Below, piece by piece: positions 49,136 to 57,114 of a stretch of DNA of 64,000 nucleotides (its first letter is position 1; every line of letters starts with the position of its first letter). This DNA is from Lutibacter litoralis (GTDB taxonomy: Bacteria; Bacteroidota; Bacteroidia; Flavobacteriales; Flavobacteriaceae). The notes beneath the pieces were generated by a model. That model was not told the origin of the DNA. It did not search any database and worked only from the letters and a program-made list of their open reading frames with translations. The DNA lies in the NCBI RefSeq assembly GCF_014646675.1, contig NZ_BMNS01000003.1, positions 382,070 to 446,069 on the forward strand, in the 5' to 3' direction. The translations under genes and the position numbers were made by a program.

Positions 49136-49171
49136 AAAAAAGCCAACTCAAATAAATGAAATGGCTTTTTA
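49136..49171 (+). terminator. Terminator after the small lipoprotein gene
   Basis: AAAAAGCCA pairs perfectly with TGGCTTTTT around a 17-base loop. The 320 bases between it and the next terminator hold no gene that I can see. Confidence 0.75.
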
Positions 49172-49493
49172 AGATGTATATTTTGTTACAACTTGGCTAT
49201 GAAAATAAGTTTTAAACATACATTGAACGTATTTCAAATATATTAAAATAAATTTTCCCCAATTTAATCAGTTATTCATTTGTTTTAGATAAACAACAGT
49301 TTGATTTTCATCACTATTTTAAAATTGCTTTATAAATTATTTAATGCTGAATCTACTAACTCTCTTTTATAATTAATTAGTAAGATTTTATATTGTAAAT
49401 ACTTAAAACCGACTTTCCAATAAAACTGCTCAACCTTATGACGAATTGAGCAGTTAACTACTAACTAAACTAACATTTTCAAAGCAACTGTAT

Positions 49494-49529
49494 AAAAAAA
49501 CCTGTAGGAATTTACTTCATCTACAGGTT
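49494..49529 (-). terminator. Minus-strand terminator of the micro-peptide cluster
   Basis: Read on the minus strand, AACCTGTAG pairs with CTACAGGTT and is followed by seven T residues. It lies about 45 bases after the last of three tiny peptide genes and supports their being a transcribed unit. Confidence 0.8.
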
Positions 49530-49573
49530 AACAAAAAAGGGTCATATGTTTTGTTTTAAATTAGTTTTATGGT

Positions 49574-49645
49574 TTAATATCCATATCTTCTATAATTACT
49601 CCAAAGTGTTCTTTTAGTTTTTGAGAAATTTAATTGAGTTTTCAT
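49574..49645 (-). CDS. Micro-peptide 3 (23 residues, WSNYRRYGY end)
   Basis: A 24-codon ORF starting ATG at 49645. It encodes MKTQLNFSKTKRTLWSNY followed by RRYGY. It is identical to micro-peptide 2 except for its last two residues (GY in place of SL). The encoded peptide is basic and aromatic, with no hydrophobic helix and no Cys. It lies last in the cluster, before the terminator. The spacer before it is almost identical to the one before micro-peptide 2. The set could be precursors of modified peptides; this is inference. Confidence 0.6.
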   Translation of the reverse strand: MKTQLNFSKTKRTLWSNYRRYGY

Positions 49646-49670
49646 AATTGGTAATATTAATTGTTATTGA

Positions 49671-49742
49671 TTAAAGTGAGTATCTTCTATAATTACTCCA
49701 AAGTGTTCTTTTAGTTTTTGAGAAATTTAATTGAGTTTTCAT
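49671..49742 (-). CDS. Micro-peptide 2 (23 residues, WSNYRRYSL end)
   Basis: A 24-codon ORF starting ATG at 49742, encoding MKTQLNFSKTKRTLWSNY followed by RRYSL. Its C-terminal nine residues match micro-peptide 1 exactly even though the codons differ (AAT/AAC, TAT/TAC), which suggests selection on the peptide. It is too short for automatic gene callers. The repeat unit (gene plus spacer) with micro-peptide 3 is 97 bases long. Confidence 0.65.
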   Translation of the reverse strand: MKTQLNFSKTKRTLWSNYRRYSL

Positions 49743-49766
49743 AATAGGTATATTAATTGTTATTGA

Positions 49767-49874
49767 TTAAAGTGAGTATCTTCTGTAGTTACTCCATTTT
49801 GAACGTTTAGTGTTAGAGAAATTAATAAAAGTTGTTCTTTCTTTGTTTTCAAATATTAATTTTAAAGTTGTCAT
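49767..49874 (-). CDS. Micro-peptide 1 (35 residues, WSNYRRYSL end)
   Basis: A 36-codon ORF starting ATG at 49874. The first 18 residues (MTTLKLIFENKERTTFIN) are unlike those of the other two. From FSNTKRSKWSNYRRYSL onward it aligns with FSKTKRTLWSNYRRYSL, with three amino-acid changes and at least four silent ones (TCT/TCA, CGT/AGA, AAC/AAT, TAC/TAT). It is the first of the cluster. AGTACTAT occurs twice, at 49934 and 49951, in the likely promoter region. Confidence 0.6.
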   Translation of the reverse strand: MTTLKLIFENKERTTFINFSNTKRSKWSNYRRYSL

Positions 49875-50029
49875 AATAATTAGTTTTAAATTGTTAGTAT
49901 ACTTAAATAACGAGAGAATCAATAAATTGTTACAGTACTATGTAAAACAAAGTACTATATTAACAATTATTTAACATTGATGATTATTTAGTTAAGTATT
50001 AGAACCTCCCTTTTTTTAAGTGTGAAAAC
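49875..50029. promoter_or_regulatory. Upstream region of the micro-peptide cluster
   Basis: No gene is seen. Two direct copies of AGTACTAT (49934-49941 and 49951-49958) lie 17 bases apart, on a helical face that would allow paired binding of a regulator. No exact TAnnTTTG box is found on the minus strand. Confidence 0.35.
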
Positions 50030-50375
50030 AATTCAAAAAACCTACTTCTCTATTGGTATTACATACACAATCATAGAATACAGAATGAAAAATGACTTCT
50101 TCTGTAATTACATTCGATTTAACCGCCATATTCCAAGCTCGTATTATAGTATCCTTTGTTGTTAAATTATCACTCATAGACCACCCAACTATTTTTTCTA
50201 TTAAACAAATCTATAATTACTGTTAAATACATCCGGCCTTGCTTAGTTTCTATATAAGTGATATCTGACATCTATAATTGATTCTTTCTTGAGACTTAAA
50301 AGTTTTGATTTAAAATATTAGCTACTTTAGGGTATGTATGATTGCTATCTGTAGTTACTTTATAAAAGGGATTGG
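50030..50375 (-). pseudogene. IS3-family transposase OrfB relic
   Basis: The minus strand reads KVTTDSNHTYPKVANILNQNF, a stop, VSRKNQL, a stop, then MSDITYIETKQGRMYLTVII and DLFNRK; after a frameshift comes VGWSMSDNLTTKDTIIRAWN. This is the IS150/IS3 OrfB integrase core, including the first Asp of the DDE triad in SDITYIET. Multiple stops and missing ends show an old relic. No terminal repeats or target duplication are evident. It interrupts the front of the small plus-strand gene at 50338. Confidence 0.8.
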
Positions 50376-50508
50376 AACGTTCGATTATAAAGATCTTTTC
50401 GGATTATTAATTGGAGCGGGAATAACAATCATAGTTATAAGAAATAGAACTAAAAATTTGACTAAAGAGAAAAGAAAATTGAGTTACGAAATTGAATATA
50501 AAGATTAA
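50338..50508 (+). pseudogene. C-terminal fragment of a small membrane protein, cut by the IS relic
   Basis: A 56-codon frame. The first dozen codons are antisense to the IS relic, so the real gene start is lost. From about 50375 it reads TFDYKDLFGLLIGAGITIIVI, one membrane helix, then a charged tail ending KLSYEIEYKD. The repeat copy at 50517 begins 8 bases after the stop, the same spacing style as in the cassette array near 58 kb, so this may be the end of a former cassette gene. Confidence 0.5.
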
Positions 50509-50516
50509 AAAACTAC

Positions 50517-50593
50517 AGCTAACAACTCATAAAATTTATGCTTAAATTTGAACTAGTACAAAACGACAAACATTATAACAAACCGATTTGCAA
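50517..50593 (+). repeat. Dispersed cassette-end-like repeat, copy B
   Basis: CTAACAACTCATAAAATTTA then TGCTTAAATTTGAACTAG, a GACAAACATTATAACAAACC block and GATTTGC. It matches copies A, C and D. It follows directly on a small gene fragment and precedes an MFS gene. Confidence 0.8.
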
Positions 50594-50644
50594 CAAAAAA
50601 CAGTACCTTTAAACTATTATATTTTATGGTAACTAGTTTCATCT

Positions 50645-51856
50645 ATGAATAATAATATTAAACTCGGTCTTAAAGAAAACTGGTCTCAATTCGCTATATT
50701 AGTTATTGTAAACGCATTTGTAGGTGGAATGGTTGGTTTAGAGCGAACCATATTTCCAAAATTTGCTGAAATTGAATTTGGGGTAGCTTCTAAAACTGCC
50801 ATTTTATCATTTATTGTAGCATTTGGCATAACAAAAGCAATAACAAATTACTTCACGGGTAAACTTGCTAATAAAATTGGTAGAAAAAATCTATTGATAA
50901 TTGGTTGGTTAATTGCACTTCCTATTCCCTTTATTTTAATCAATGCCACAACTTGGAATTGGGTAATATTTGCCAATATTTTATTAGGAATAAATCAAGG
51001 TTTAACTTGGAGCAGTACCGTAGTAATGAAAATAGATCTTGTAGGAGAAAAAGATCGTGGTTTTGCAATGGGTATAAATGAATTTGCAGGTTATTTTGCC
51101 GTAGGTGTAGTAGCATATCTAACAGGGTATATTGCACAAAAATATGGGGTAACTCCTTACCCATTTTATTTGGGAATTGGAATTTCTGTAATTGGTTTAT
51201 TACTATCTATTGTATTTGTAAATGATACAAGAAAATTCGTTAACATAGAACAAGCCACTACACAAACTAATAAATTAAAGAATGTATTTATTGAAACTAC
51301 CTTTAAAAACAAAACATTAAGTGCTATTACACAAGCTGGGCTAGTTAATAATTTAAATGATGGAATGATTTGGGGATTACTACCAATACTATTAATTACC
51401 TTAAACTACACCCCTAATAGTATTGGGATAATTGCTGCAATTTATCCAACTGTTTGGGGTATTGGTCAGCTTTTTACAGGTAAAATGGCAGATAGTTTTT
51501 CTAAAAAAGAAATGCTCTTTTGGGGAATGCTTTTGCAAGGTCTGGCAATAATGGCCATCCCTTTTTTTACAGTATTTTACCAATTAGCAAGTATCGCAGC
51601 TATTTTAGGTTTGGGAACAGCACTTGTGTATCCTACTTTTTTATCAGCAATTTCAGATGTCACAAATCCAAATCAAAGAGCTGAAAGTATCGGTGTTTTT
51701 AGGTTATGGCGAGATTTAGGGTATGCCATTGGTGCAATTATATCTGGTATAATTGCCGATGTGTTTGGGGTTCAATATGCTGTAGTAACAATTGGTGTAA
51801 TTACTATTTTATCATCAATAGTAATAAAAATTAGAATGCCTTCTAAAAATATTTAA
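50645..51856 (+). CDS. MFS transporter, DHA-like
   Basis: A 403-residue 12-helix transporter. The motif GKLANKIGRKNLLIIG between helices 2 and 3 (near residue 77) is the MFS signature, and GKMADSFSKKEMLFWGMLLQG is its second-half counterpart. FRLWRDLGYAIGAIISG near residue 355 is typical of drug- or small-molecule exporters close to YfcJ/arabinose-efflux-like types. Substrate is unknown. It follows repeat copy B, 52 bases after its end. Confidence 0.85.
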   Translation: MNNNIKLGLKENWSQFAILVIVNAFVGGMVGLERTIFPKFAEIEFGVASKTAILSFIVAFGITKAITNYFTGKLANKIGRKNLLIIGWLIALPIPFILINATTWNWVIFANILLGINQGLTWSSTVVMKIDLVGEKDRGFAMGINEFAGYFAVGVVAYLTGYIAQKYGVTPYPFYLGIGISVIGLLLSIVFVNDTRKFVNIEQATTQTNKLKNVFIETTFKNKTLSAITQAGLVNNLNDGMIWGLLPILLITLNYTPNSIGIIAAIYPTVWGIGQLFTGKMADSFSKKEMLFWGMLLQGLAIMAIPFFTVFYQLASIAAILGLGTALVYPTFLSAISDVTNPNQRAESIGVFRLWRDLGYAIGAIISGIIADVFGVQYAVVTIGVITILSSIVIKIRMPSKNI

Positions 51857-52001
51857 AACATATGAAGTTTAACCCGCTTTGGCGTTGCGTTCGAATATTT
51901 AATCAATAGATAAAGCGCTGAATTTAAGCAATGTATGATAATTATCATTTAGTAAGCTAAAAATTATTACCAATTTTATCATTAATATAATTTCAGCAAT
52001 T

Positions 52002-52520
52002 ATGAAAAATTTAATTTTAAAAGATAGGATGAAGATTGTTGCTGTAGCAATGGTTTTTATTTTAATCTCTTGTGAAAAAAGCGATGATTTGGTAAGTAGT
52101 GAAGTTTCTGGCACTTATATTGGCACTTTAACTTCAAATGTTTCTGGTAAATCAACTGTTGCTAAGAGTAATACAGCTGCAACTGCCGTTGTTAAAATGG
52201 TAGGGAATCAAATTGAAGTTCATTGTTTTGGAGATGATTTTGACACTACAATTATGCTAAGTTTATATGAAGATGGCGATATGATAAATACGTGCTTAAC
52301 GGGTAATGATTTTGAGAACAGGTATGGGCATATGTTAGGGCAAGGCAATATGATGAATGGGAGTATGCATACCAATGGTAATGAATGGATGCAACATTTA
52401 AATAATGAACATCAAGATGGTGACGAACATTTTGGTGGTTTTGATATGATACACCATTCTTTTAATTATACTTTTAAAATGAATAATGGTGAGTTTCATT
52501 TTCAGGGAACAAAAAAATAA
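52002..52520 (+). CDS. His/Met-rich lipoprotein near a metal-efflux locus
   Basis: A 172-residue lipoprotein with the lipobox VFILISCEKS; the start may be at 52002 or 52029. Residues 35-85 form a beta-rich domain (GTYIGTLTSNVSGKS...AVVKMVGNQIEVHCFGDDF). The second half is rich in Met and His: GHMLGQGNMMNGSMHTNG, MQHLNNEHQDGDEHFGGF and MIHHSFNYTF. Such residues often bind copper or silver. Its neighbours DUF6660 and the CusA fragment support a role in metal homeostasis. Confidence 0.7.
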   Translation: MKNLILKDRMKIVAVAMVFILISCEKSDDLVSSEVSGTYIGTLTSNVSGKSTVAKSNTAATAVVKMVGNQIEVHCFGDDFDTTIMLSLYEDGDMINTCLTGNDFENRYGHMLGQGNMMNGSMHTNGNEWMQHLNNEHQDGDEHFGGFDMIHHSFNYTFKMNNGEFHFQGTKK

Positions 52521-52552
52521 ATTGAGTATTATAATAACATCATAGTTTTAGA

Positions 52553-52592
52553 GAGCCTTCAAAATTTTAAATGAAGGCTTTCTTATTTTTTA
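52553..52592 (+). terminator. Terminator after the His/Met-rich lipoprotein gene
   Basis: AGCCTTCA pairs with TGAAGGCT around an A/T-rich loop, followed by a T-rich stretch. Confidence 0.75.
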
Positions 52593-52653
52593 GAATTAAT
52601 TAGTTTTTTTGCAACACCATTGCAACAATAACTTTACTACATTTGCATTCATA

Positions 52654-52965
52654 ATGAAATTTTTAGCAACCACATTAGCATTATTTATACTTTCATTGTC
52701 TGCATTACCGTGCGATGATGTGAGTTTTGAGAACCAAAATTCTGAAACAATGTCTGAAGTTGTCAATTTAGACAATCATTCACATTCAGATTTGTGTTCA
52801 CCATTTTGTATGTGCAGTTGTTGTTCTGTTAGTATTACAGAACCATTAAAACATATAGAATATGTGGTGTATGCTGAAAAACCTTCAAAGGAAGTACCGA
52901 CTTTTTACAATACTTCTTTCTCCAATAACTATTATTCCAAAATTTACCTACCTCCTCAAGTTTAA
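52654..52965 (+). CDS. DUF6660 small exported Cys-rich protein
   Basis: A 103-residue protein from the ATG at 52654, which begins a signal peptide (MKFLATTLALFILSLSALPC). The motif DNHSHSDLCSPFCMCSCC with several Cys and His, and the tail FYNTSFSNNYYSKIYLPPQV, are the DUF6660 pattern. In Flavobacteriaceae these proteins commonly precede heavy-metal RND efflux genes, as here. A TACATTTG box at 52638-52645 may be its promoter. It is probably a metal-sensing or buffering periplasmic protein. Confidence 0.8.
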   Translation: MKFLATTLALFILSLSALPCDDVSFENQNSETMSEVVNLDNHSHSDLCSPFCMCSCCSVSITEPLKHIEYVVYAEKPSKEVPTFYNTSFSNNYYSKIYLPPQV

Positions 52966-53039
52966 GTTATAAATACAATTTAATCGCTTTCATTTCGAAG
53001 GTTGATTTTAAAATATTAATAACTTAATCTTAAAAAACA

Positions 53040-53672
53040 ATGATCGATAAAATCATTCGCTTTTCAATTAATAATAAATTAATTGTAGGCTTATTTATTT
53101 TAGTTCTAATAGGAGCTGGAATATATTCAATGTTAACAATAAAACTGGGTTCAGTACCCGATATTACCAATAATCAAGTTCAAATAATTACAGTAGCTCC
53201 CAATTTAGGAACGGAAGATATTGAACAATTTGTAACCTATCCTGTTGAATTGGAAGTAGCCAATTTACCCAGTGTAATCGAATTACGCTCCGTTTCTCGT
53301 TTTGGACTTTCAGTAGTAACTATTGTATTTTCTGATGATATGGGTACTTACCTACCTCGTCAATTGGTACAAGAAAAATTAACAGCCATTCAAGAAAGTA
53401 TCCCTGCTGGTTTTGGAAAACCTTTTATGGCACGAATCGCTACAGGCTTAGGAGAGATTTACCAATACTCTATTGTTCCAAAAAAAGGTTATGAAGATAA
53501 ATACTCCCCATCTAATTTAAGAACAATTCAAGATTGGATTGTAAAACGTCAAATGGCATTAGTGCCTGGAGTAGTTGAAATAAACTCTTTTGGTGGAAAT
53601 GTAAAACAATATGAAATTGCTTTAAACCCAAACAAATTCAGCTTGACTGGGGATCTCATTATTTTAGAGTAA
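53040..53672 (+). pseudogene. CusA/CzcA-family heavy-metal efflux pump, N-terminal fragment
   Basis: The frame starts as a normal metal-ion RND pump: MIDKIIRFSINNKLIVGLF, then GSVPDITNNQVQIITVAPNLG, FVTYPVELEVANLPSVIE and RSVSRFGLSVVTIVF. It runs on to GVVEINSFGGNVKQYEIALN near residue 195. It then stops at residue 210, after a stretch (LTGDLIILE) that no longer fits. About 1000-1250 residues are missing. The break at about 53646 lies next to unrelated minus-strand genes, so a deletion or insertion replaced the rest. Confidence 0.88.
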
Positions 53673-53732
53673 TTATACGTAAGTTACAGAGAATCCTTTA
53701 AATTGAAAATTAACTACATACAGTTTAAGAGT

Positions 53733-54044
53733 CTATTTATGTACCTCTCCAATAATACTTTCTACCGATTTTATCTTCTGAGTCAAGCATTTACTTTTAC
53801 CCTTGCGAATATCAAACTTAAGAGATGAATACACACGATCACAATCTGGTTCTAATACATCATAAGACTGTTGAACAAGTGCTAAAGCTTCAGGCAAAGT
53901 TTCGGTTTCTATGATGGTTCCCATAGCGGTTAATTGATAAGATGCTCCACTTTCGCGTATCATTTGTATTACTTTACTTACATAAGGACTGATGCTCTCA
54001 TCCTTATCGGTTGGAAATATTGCAAATTCTAATAGTACTGACAT
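53733..54044 (-). CDS. MTH1187/YkoF-like thiamine-binding family protein
   Basis: A 103-residue protein with the MTH1187 pattern: VLLEFAIFPTDKDESISPYVSKV, then ESGASYQLTAMGTIIETET and VYSSLKFDIRKGK. Members have a ferredoxin-like fold and bind thiamine-like molecules or act as small regulators. It is on the minus strand, and ends just after the broken pump gene. The upstream neighbour is separated by a 360-base gap. Confidence 0.85.
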   Translation of the reverse strand: MSVLLEFAIFPTDKDESISPYVSKVIQMIRESGASYQLTAMGTIIETETLPEALALVQQSYDVLEPDCDRVYSSLKFDIRKGKSKCLTQKIKSVESIIGEVHK

Positions 54045-54405
54045 TGATTTAAAAGGTATTAATTATATATATAGACAAAAGTAACGAAAGTGTTGACGTT
54101 AGTATCAAAATAAATCTAGTATTTATGACATCATTTTTTAGCAACGTCATACTAAACTTCTTTCAGAGTCTCATCCATAAAACCTCAATCCAAAAAACCT
54201 TCTGTCATTCCTGCAGGATCGAATGTAAAGAAAACAGCTAGTAGCTGTTTTTAATAAAGATGCCAGTTGGCGCAAGGTTGTACAGGAATCTTACGAATTA
54301 AACAACGCTACCTTACTCGATTACCGAATAGGAATTACTGAGAAGTTTCGAAGTGCATCGAAAAATGACTCAGGATCTTATGAATAAAAGCGAATCCTCT
54401 TCTAC
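54045..54405. other. Gap with one REP-like repeat and a terminator palindrome
   Basis: A degenerate copy of the REP-like repeat (CGTCATACTAAACTTCTTTC...TCTCA) lies at 54145-54173. A perfect stem, AAAACAGCTA-G-TAGCTGTTTT (54231-54251), lies downstream of the minus-strand phosphatase gene and may terminate it. No gene is seen. Confidence 0.55.
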
Positions 54406-55224
54406 CTATAAATTAGAATAAAAGACACCTTCATGATTCATAAAAGTGCCATCTTTTCTATTCAAGTCCAATCTTCCTCCTTCAAAATTTGTTGCGGGCA
54501 GTCCCAATTCCTTATAAATACAAGCTGTAGCAGCAAAATCCCATATACTCCCGCCGCCACTTTCTTTTTTTGGAAATTTTAACATACATGCAGGGCCATT
54601 TTCTAAAACATGGATGGCATTCAATACGGAGCCTGACCCAGCAATTTCTTTTACGCCTTTCAAACTAAATTTTTCTATGTTTTCATTTAGCAACCTTTCT
54701 ATTTCGGCTGAACGAATTGTGTCCTTCAGCTTTCTATCTGTAACATAAGTTAAATAGTCATTTATATGCTTAATTTTCAATAGACTTCCATTCTTAAATA
54801 CGCCACGTCCTTTAATTGCATGATACAATGTATTTGTACTAGGATCAAAAACGACTCCAATGTACGGTGTGCCGTCTTTTGCTACTAAAGCAATCGATAC
54901 AGAAAATCCCGGTTGTTTGTTGATAAAGGCAAGCGTTCCGTCCATCGGGTCAATACACCAAAAAAAATCTTCTTCAAATCGACTACCATCATCTTTGGTT
55001 TCTTCTGATAAAAATGCTAAACCAAACTGGTCACAAGTAGGAAGTATATGAGAGAGAATTGCTTTTTCACATGCGATATCTACCTCGGTTACCACTTGTG
55101 AAGCATAGCTTGCCCCTCCTTCCTTTTTTTTCACCGAAACATCGTTATTCCTATGCTTTTGTATGACTTTTCCTGCAGAAAGCGCCGCCTTGATTGCTAT
55201 ATTATTAAGTTGTAACAGATCCAT
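54406..55224 (-). CDS. Inositol-monophosphatase-family phosphatase (CysQ/HisN-like)
   Basis: A 272-residue Mg2+-dependent phosphatase. The metal-binding motif is WCIDPMDGTLAFINKQPGF near residue 90, the upstream acid is in LSEETKD, and the second motif is SIWDFAATACIYKELG near 228. Such enzymes dephosphorylate inositol phosphates, PAP (3'-phosphoadenosine-5'-phosphate) or histidinol phosphate; the sequence does not decide. It is two bases after the phosphotransferase gene, so the two are co-transcribed. Confidence 0.9.
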   Translation of the reverse strand: MDLLQLNNIAIKAALSAGKVIQKHRNNDVSVKKKEGGASYASQVVTEVDIACEKAILSHILPTCDQFGLAFLSEETKDDGSRFEEDFFWCIDPMDGTLAFINKQPGFSVSIALVAKDGTPYIGVVFDPSTNTLYHAIKGRGVFKNGSLLKIKHINDYLTYVTDRKLKDTIRSAEIERLLNENIEKFSLKGVKEIAGSGSVLNAIHVLENGPACMLKFPKKESGGGSIWDFAATACIYKELGLPATNFEGGRLDLNRKDGTFMNHEGVFYSNL

Positions 55225-55226
55225 TT

Positions 55227-56174
55227 CTAAAGACTATTGATTACTTCTGCTGTGACACGTTCACTATAACTATTTAGCTTCCAGTGACCCGGGCTCCATC
55301 CTTTTAGAAATCGATGAAAGTCCGCCCAAGCTACTCGATATAAAGAGCGCCATTCCCTTTCTAGTGCTTCATTTCGTTCCTTCATTTCATTCTGTAAACG
55401 CTCGAAATAGGTATCCAGGATTTGTGCTTCCAAGCGCTCACAATCCTTTTCGTTTAGACAACTTCCTATAAAATACGCGACATCTTTCATTCCACAACCG
55501 CCACCTACATACTGAAAATCTACGCCAGCCACTTGTCCATCTTTAGCAAAACAGAAGTTTGCTAGTTTAGCATCCCCATGAACAAACGTTTTGTATTCAC
55601 AAGTATTCAGTTTTTCATCAATAACAGCCGCCACCGCTTTCAATTTTTGATCTTCCAAAACTGCTAATTCCTGAGGTCTGGTTCCTAAATGCCAATAGGT
55701 TCCTGATTCCCAAAGTCCATTTGGAACTTTTCCAAGGTAGCTTGCGTGAAATTGAGCCAACCAGGCTAAACACGCAACTATTTCTTCCCATACAATAACC
55801 TTCTTACGTAAAGGGTAGCCCGCTTCATCCAAATCCTCTAGTACTATTAGAACCTCATCGTTTTGCATCTCAAAGGCCAGACATTGCGGTAGACGCGCAG
55901 CACTATTTTTACTGTATGTGTCATACCAATTAGCCTCTACTTTGTAGGACTTAACCTTTCGTTGATGACCTATATCAGTGTTCCATCCGTGGGGATGATT
56001 TTTATATATGGGCAACTGAACGTGTTTTACAATTACACTTTCTACAGTAGCATTCTCCAATCCCAAACGTATAATTTTTCCGTACCCACTCCACAATTCC
56101 TGGATCACCTCTTTTTCAAACAAAGAAGTAGCTCCTGTTTTCTGCAGAATGATCGATTTAAAATAGTCATTCAT
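55227..56174 (-). CDS. Phosphotransferase of the EcKinase/DUF1679 type
   Basis: A 315-residue protein of the aminoglycoside-phosphotransferase/choline-kinase fold. The catalytic loop [12 protein letters not shown] near residue 197, with its Asp and Asn, and [21 protein letters not shown] near 213 are the kinase signatures of the ecdysteroid-kinase-like family. [21 protein letters not shown] is the hinge. The phosphatase gene follows at two bases, so the pair may add and remove phosphate on related compounds. Substrate is unknown. Confidence 0.85.
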   Translation of the reverse strand: MNDYFKSIILQKTGATSLFEKEVIQELWSGYGKIIRLGLENATVESVIVKHVQLPIYKNHPHGWNTDIGHQRKVKSYKVEANWYDTYSKNSAARLPQCLAFEMQNDEVLIVLEDLDEAGYPLRKKVIVWEEIVACLAWLAQFHASYLGKVPNGLWESGTYWHLGTRPQELAVLEDQKLKAVAAVIDEKLNTCEYKTFVHGDAKLANFCFAKDGQVAGVDFQYVGGGCGMKDVAYFIGSCLNEKDCERLEAQILDTYFERLQNEMKERNEALEREWRSLYRVAWADFHRFLKGWSPGHWKLNSYSERVTAEVINSL

Positions 56175-56428
56175 AAGACATCAAATATAGCTGTATTACC
56201 TTAATAATTTCTAGATAAATCAATATTTAGTATTTTTTTAGGTATAAGTTTCAATCCTTAATTTAAGTAATCTACCTAAAGATATTTTATTTCATAGCAA
56301 CTTTTTAAATTCGTCTCCATAATTAGCAACACAACAATCTACAAAAAATCGTGCAGGTAATAAGGTGCTCACAATACCCTCTATTTAGTTTCATTAAGTA
56401 TAATTACAAGGGTTTCCAATAATAGTCG

Positions 56429-56456
56429 TCATCCCGGACTTGATCCGGGATCTCAT
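56429..56456. repeat. REP-like palindromic repeat
   Basis: CGTCATCCCGGACTTGATCC then GGGATCTC: the core TCCCGGA-CTTGA-TCCGGGA is self-complementary. Related copies are at 54145 and 56843. The 300-base gap from 56175 to 56474 contains only this and AT-rich sequence. Confidence 0.75.
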
Positions 56457-56474
56457 CATTTAAACTACATCATT

Positions 56475-56824
56475 ATGAAACTAATAATCGCCGGAAGTCG
56501 AATCTTCACCAACTATAAAATATTAAAGAAAGCTTGTGACCAATTCCTCCAGAGTCAAAACAATATTGAAATTGTATCTGGAGCCTATTACAAAGGTGCA
56601 GATAAACTTGGAGAAAAATACGCAGCTGAAAAGGGATTTAAACTTACAAAATTTCCAGCAGATTGGAATAGGTTTGGAAAAGCAGTAGGACCAAACGCAA
56701 CCAACAAATGGCTAATTATGCAGATGTTCTAATAGCCTTTTGGGATGGAAAAAGCAGAGGTACTAAAAATATGATTGAGGTAGCCAAAAGCAATCATTTA
56801 AATGTGTTTATTTATAATTATTAA
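56475..56824 (+). pseudogene. SLOG/DUF2493 protein with a frameshift
   Basis: The frame from 56475 reads MKLIIAGSRIFTNYKILKKA, then EIVSGAYYKGADKLGEKYAAEKG and FPADWNRFGKAVGPNATN, the DUF2493 (SLOG superfamily) pattern with its GSR and SGxxxGAD nucleotide-binding motifs. At about 56700 it shifts and stops at 56732. The +1 frame continues properly as QMANYADVLIAFWDGKSRGT and KNMIEVAKSNHLNVFIYNY to 56824. A single lost base in the CAACCAACAAATGG stretch explains it. It is either a recent pseudogene or a sequence error. REP-like repeats flank the gene. Confidence 0.85.
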
Positions 56825-56842
56825 CAAATGAGTCTATTAATC

Positions 56843-56871
56843 CGTCATCCTGAACTTGATTCAGGATCTCA
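56843..56871. repeat. REP-like palindromic repeat
   Basis: CGTCATCCTGAACTTGATTC then AGGATCTCA, with self-complementary core TCCTGAA-CTTGA-TTCAGGA. It is a sister of the copy at 56429; the two bracket the SLOG gene. Confidence 0.75.
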
Positions 56872-57093
56872 TTATAATGGTTTAATCATTCTCAGTTTGA
56901 ATGGGAATGTCCTTAATACAATCTAAATTAACCAATATCAATAAACATTCTAAATTAATAAATGGTGTTAATTTTACACATATTTTATTTATATTAGCTA
57001 TTGAAAAAATTGCAAAATCAAAAACAAACATAAAACATGCGTTTATCCGGAAAATAGTAACAGTAAACGGTTAATATTATTTGGATATAACAA

Positions 57094-57104
57094 GTTGGCT
57101 TTAA
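57094..57104 (+). repeat. Left boundary of cassette 1 (R'-like site)
   Basis: GTTGGCTTTAA here is, for ten of eleven bases, the reverse complement of TAAAGCCAAC at 57963-57972, at the start of the folding element after the gene. Integron cassettes show exactly such agreement. Confidence 0.55.
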
Positions 57105-57114
57105 TATTAAGAGC

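Noticed and set aside
49574..49800. Possible CRISPR or simple tandem repeat
   Set aside because: The 97-base unit occurs only two and a half times, has no unique spacers, and codes for near-identical peptides; the pattern fits duplicated genes.
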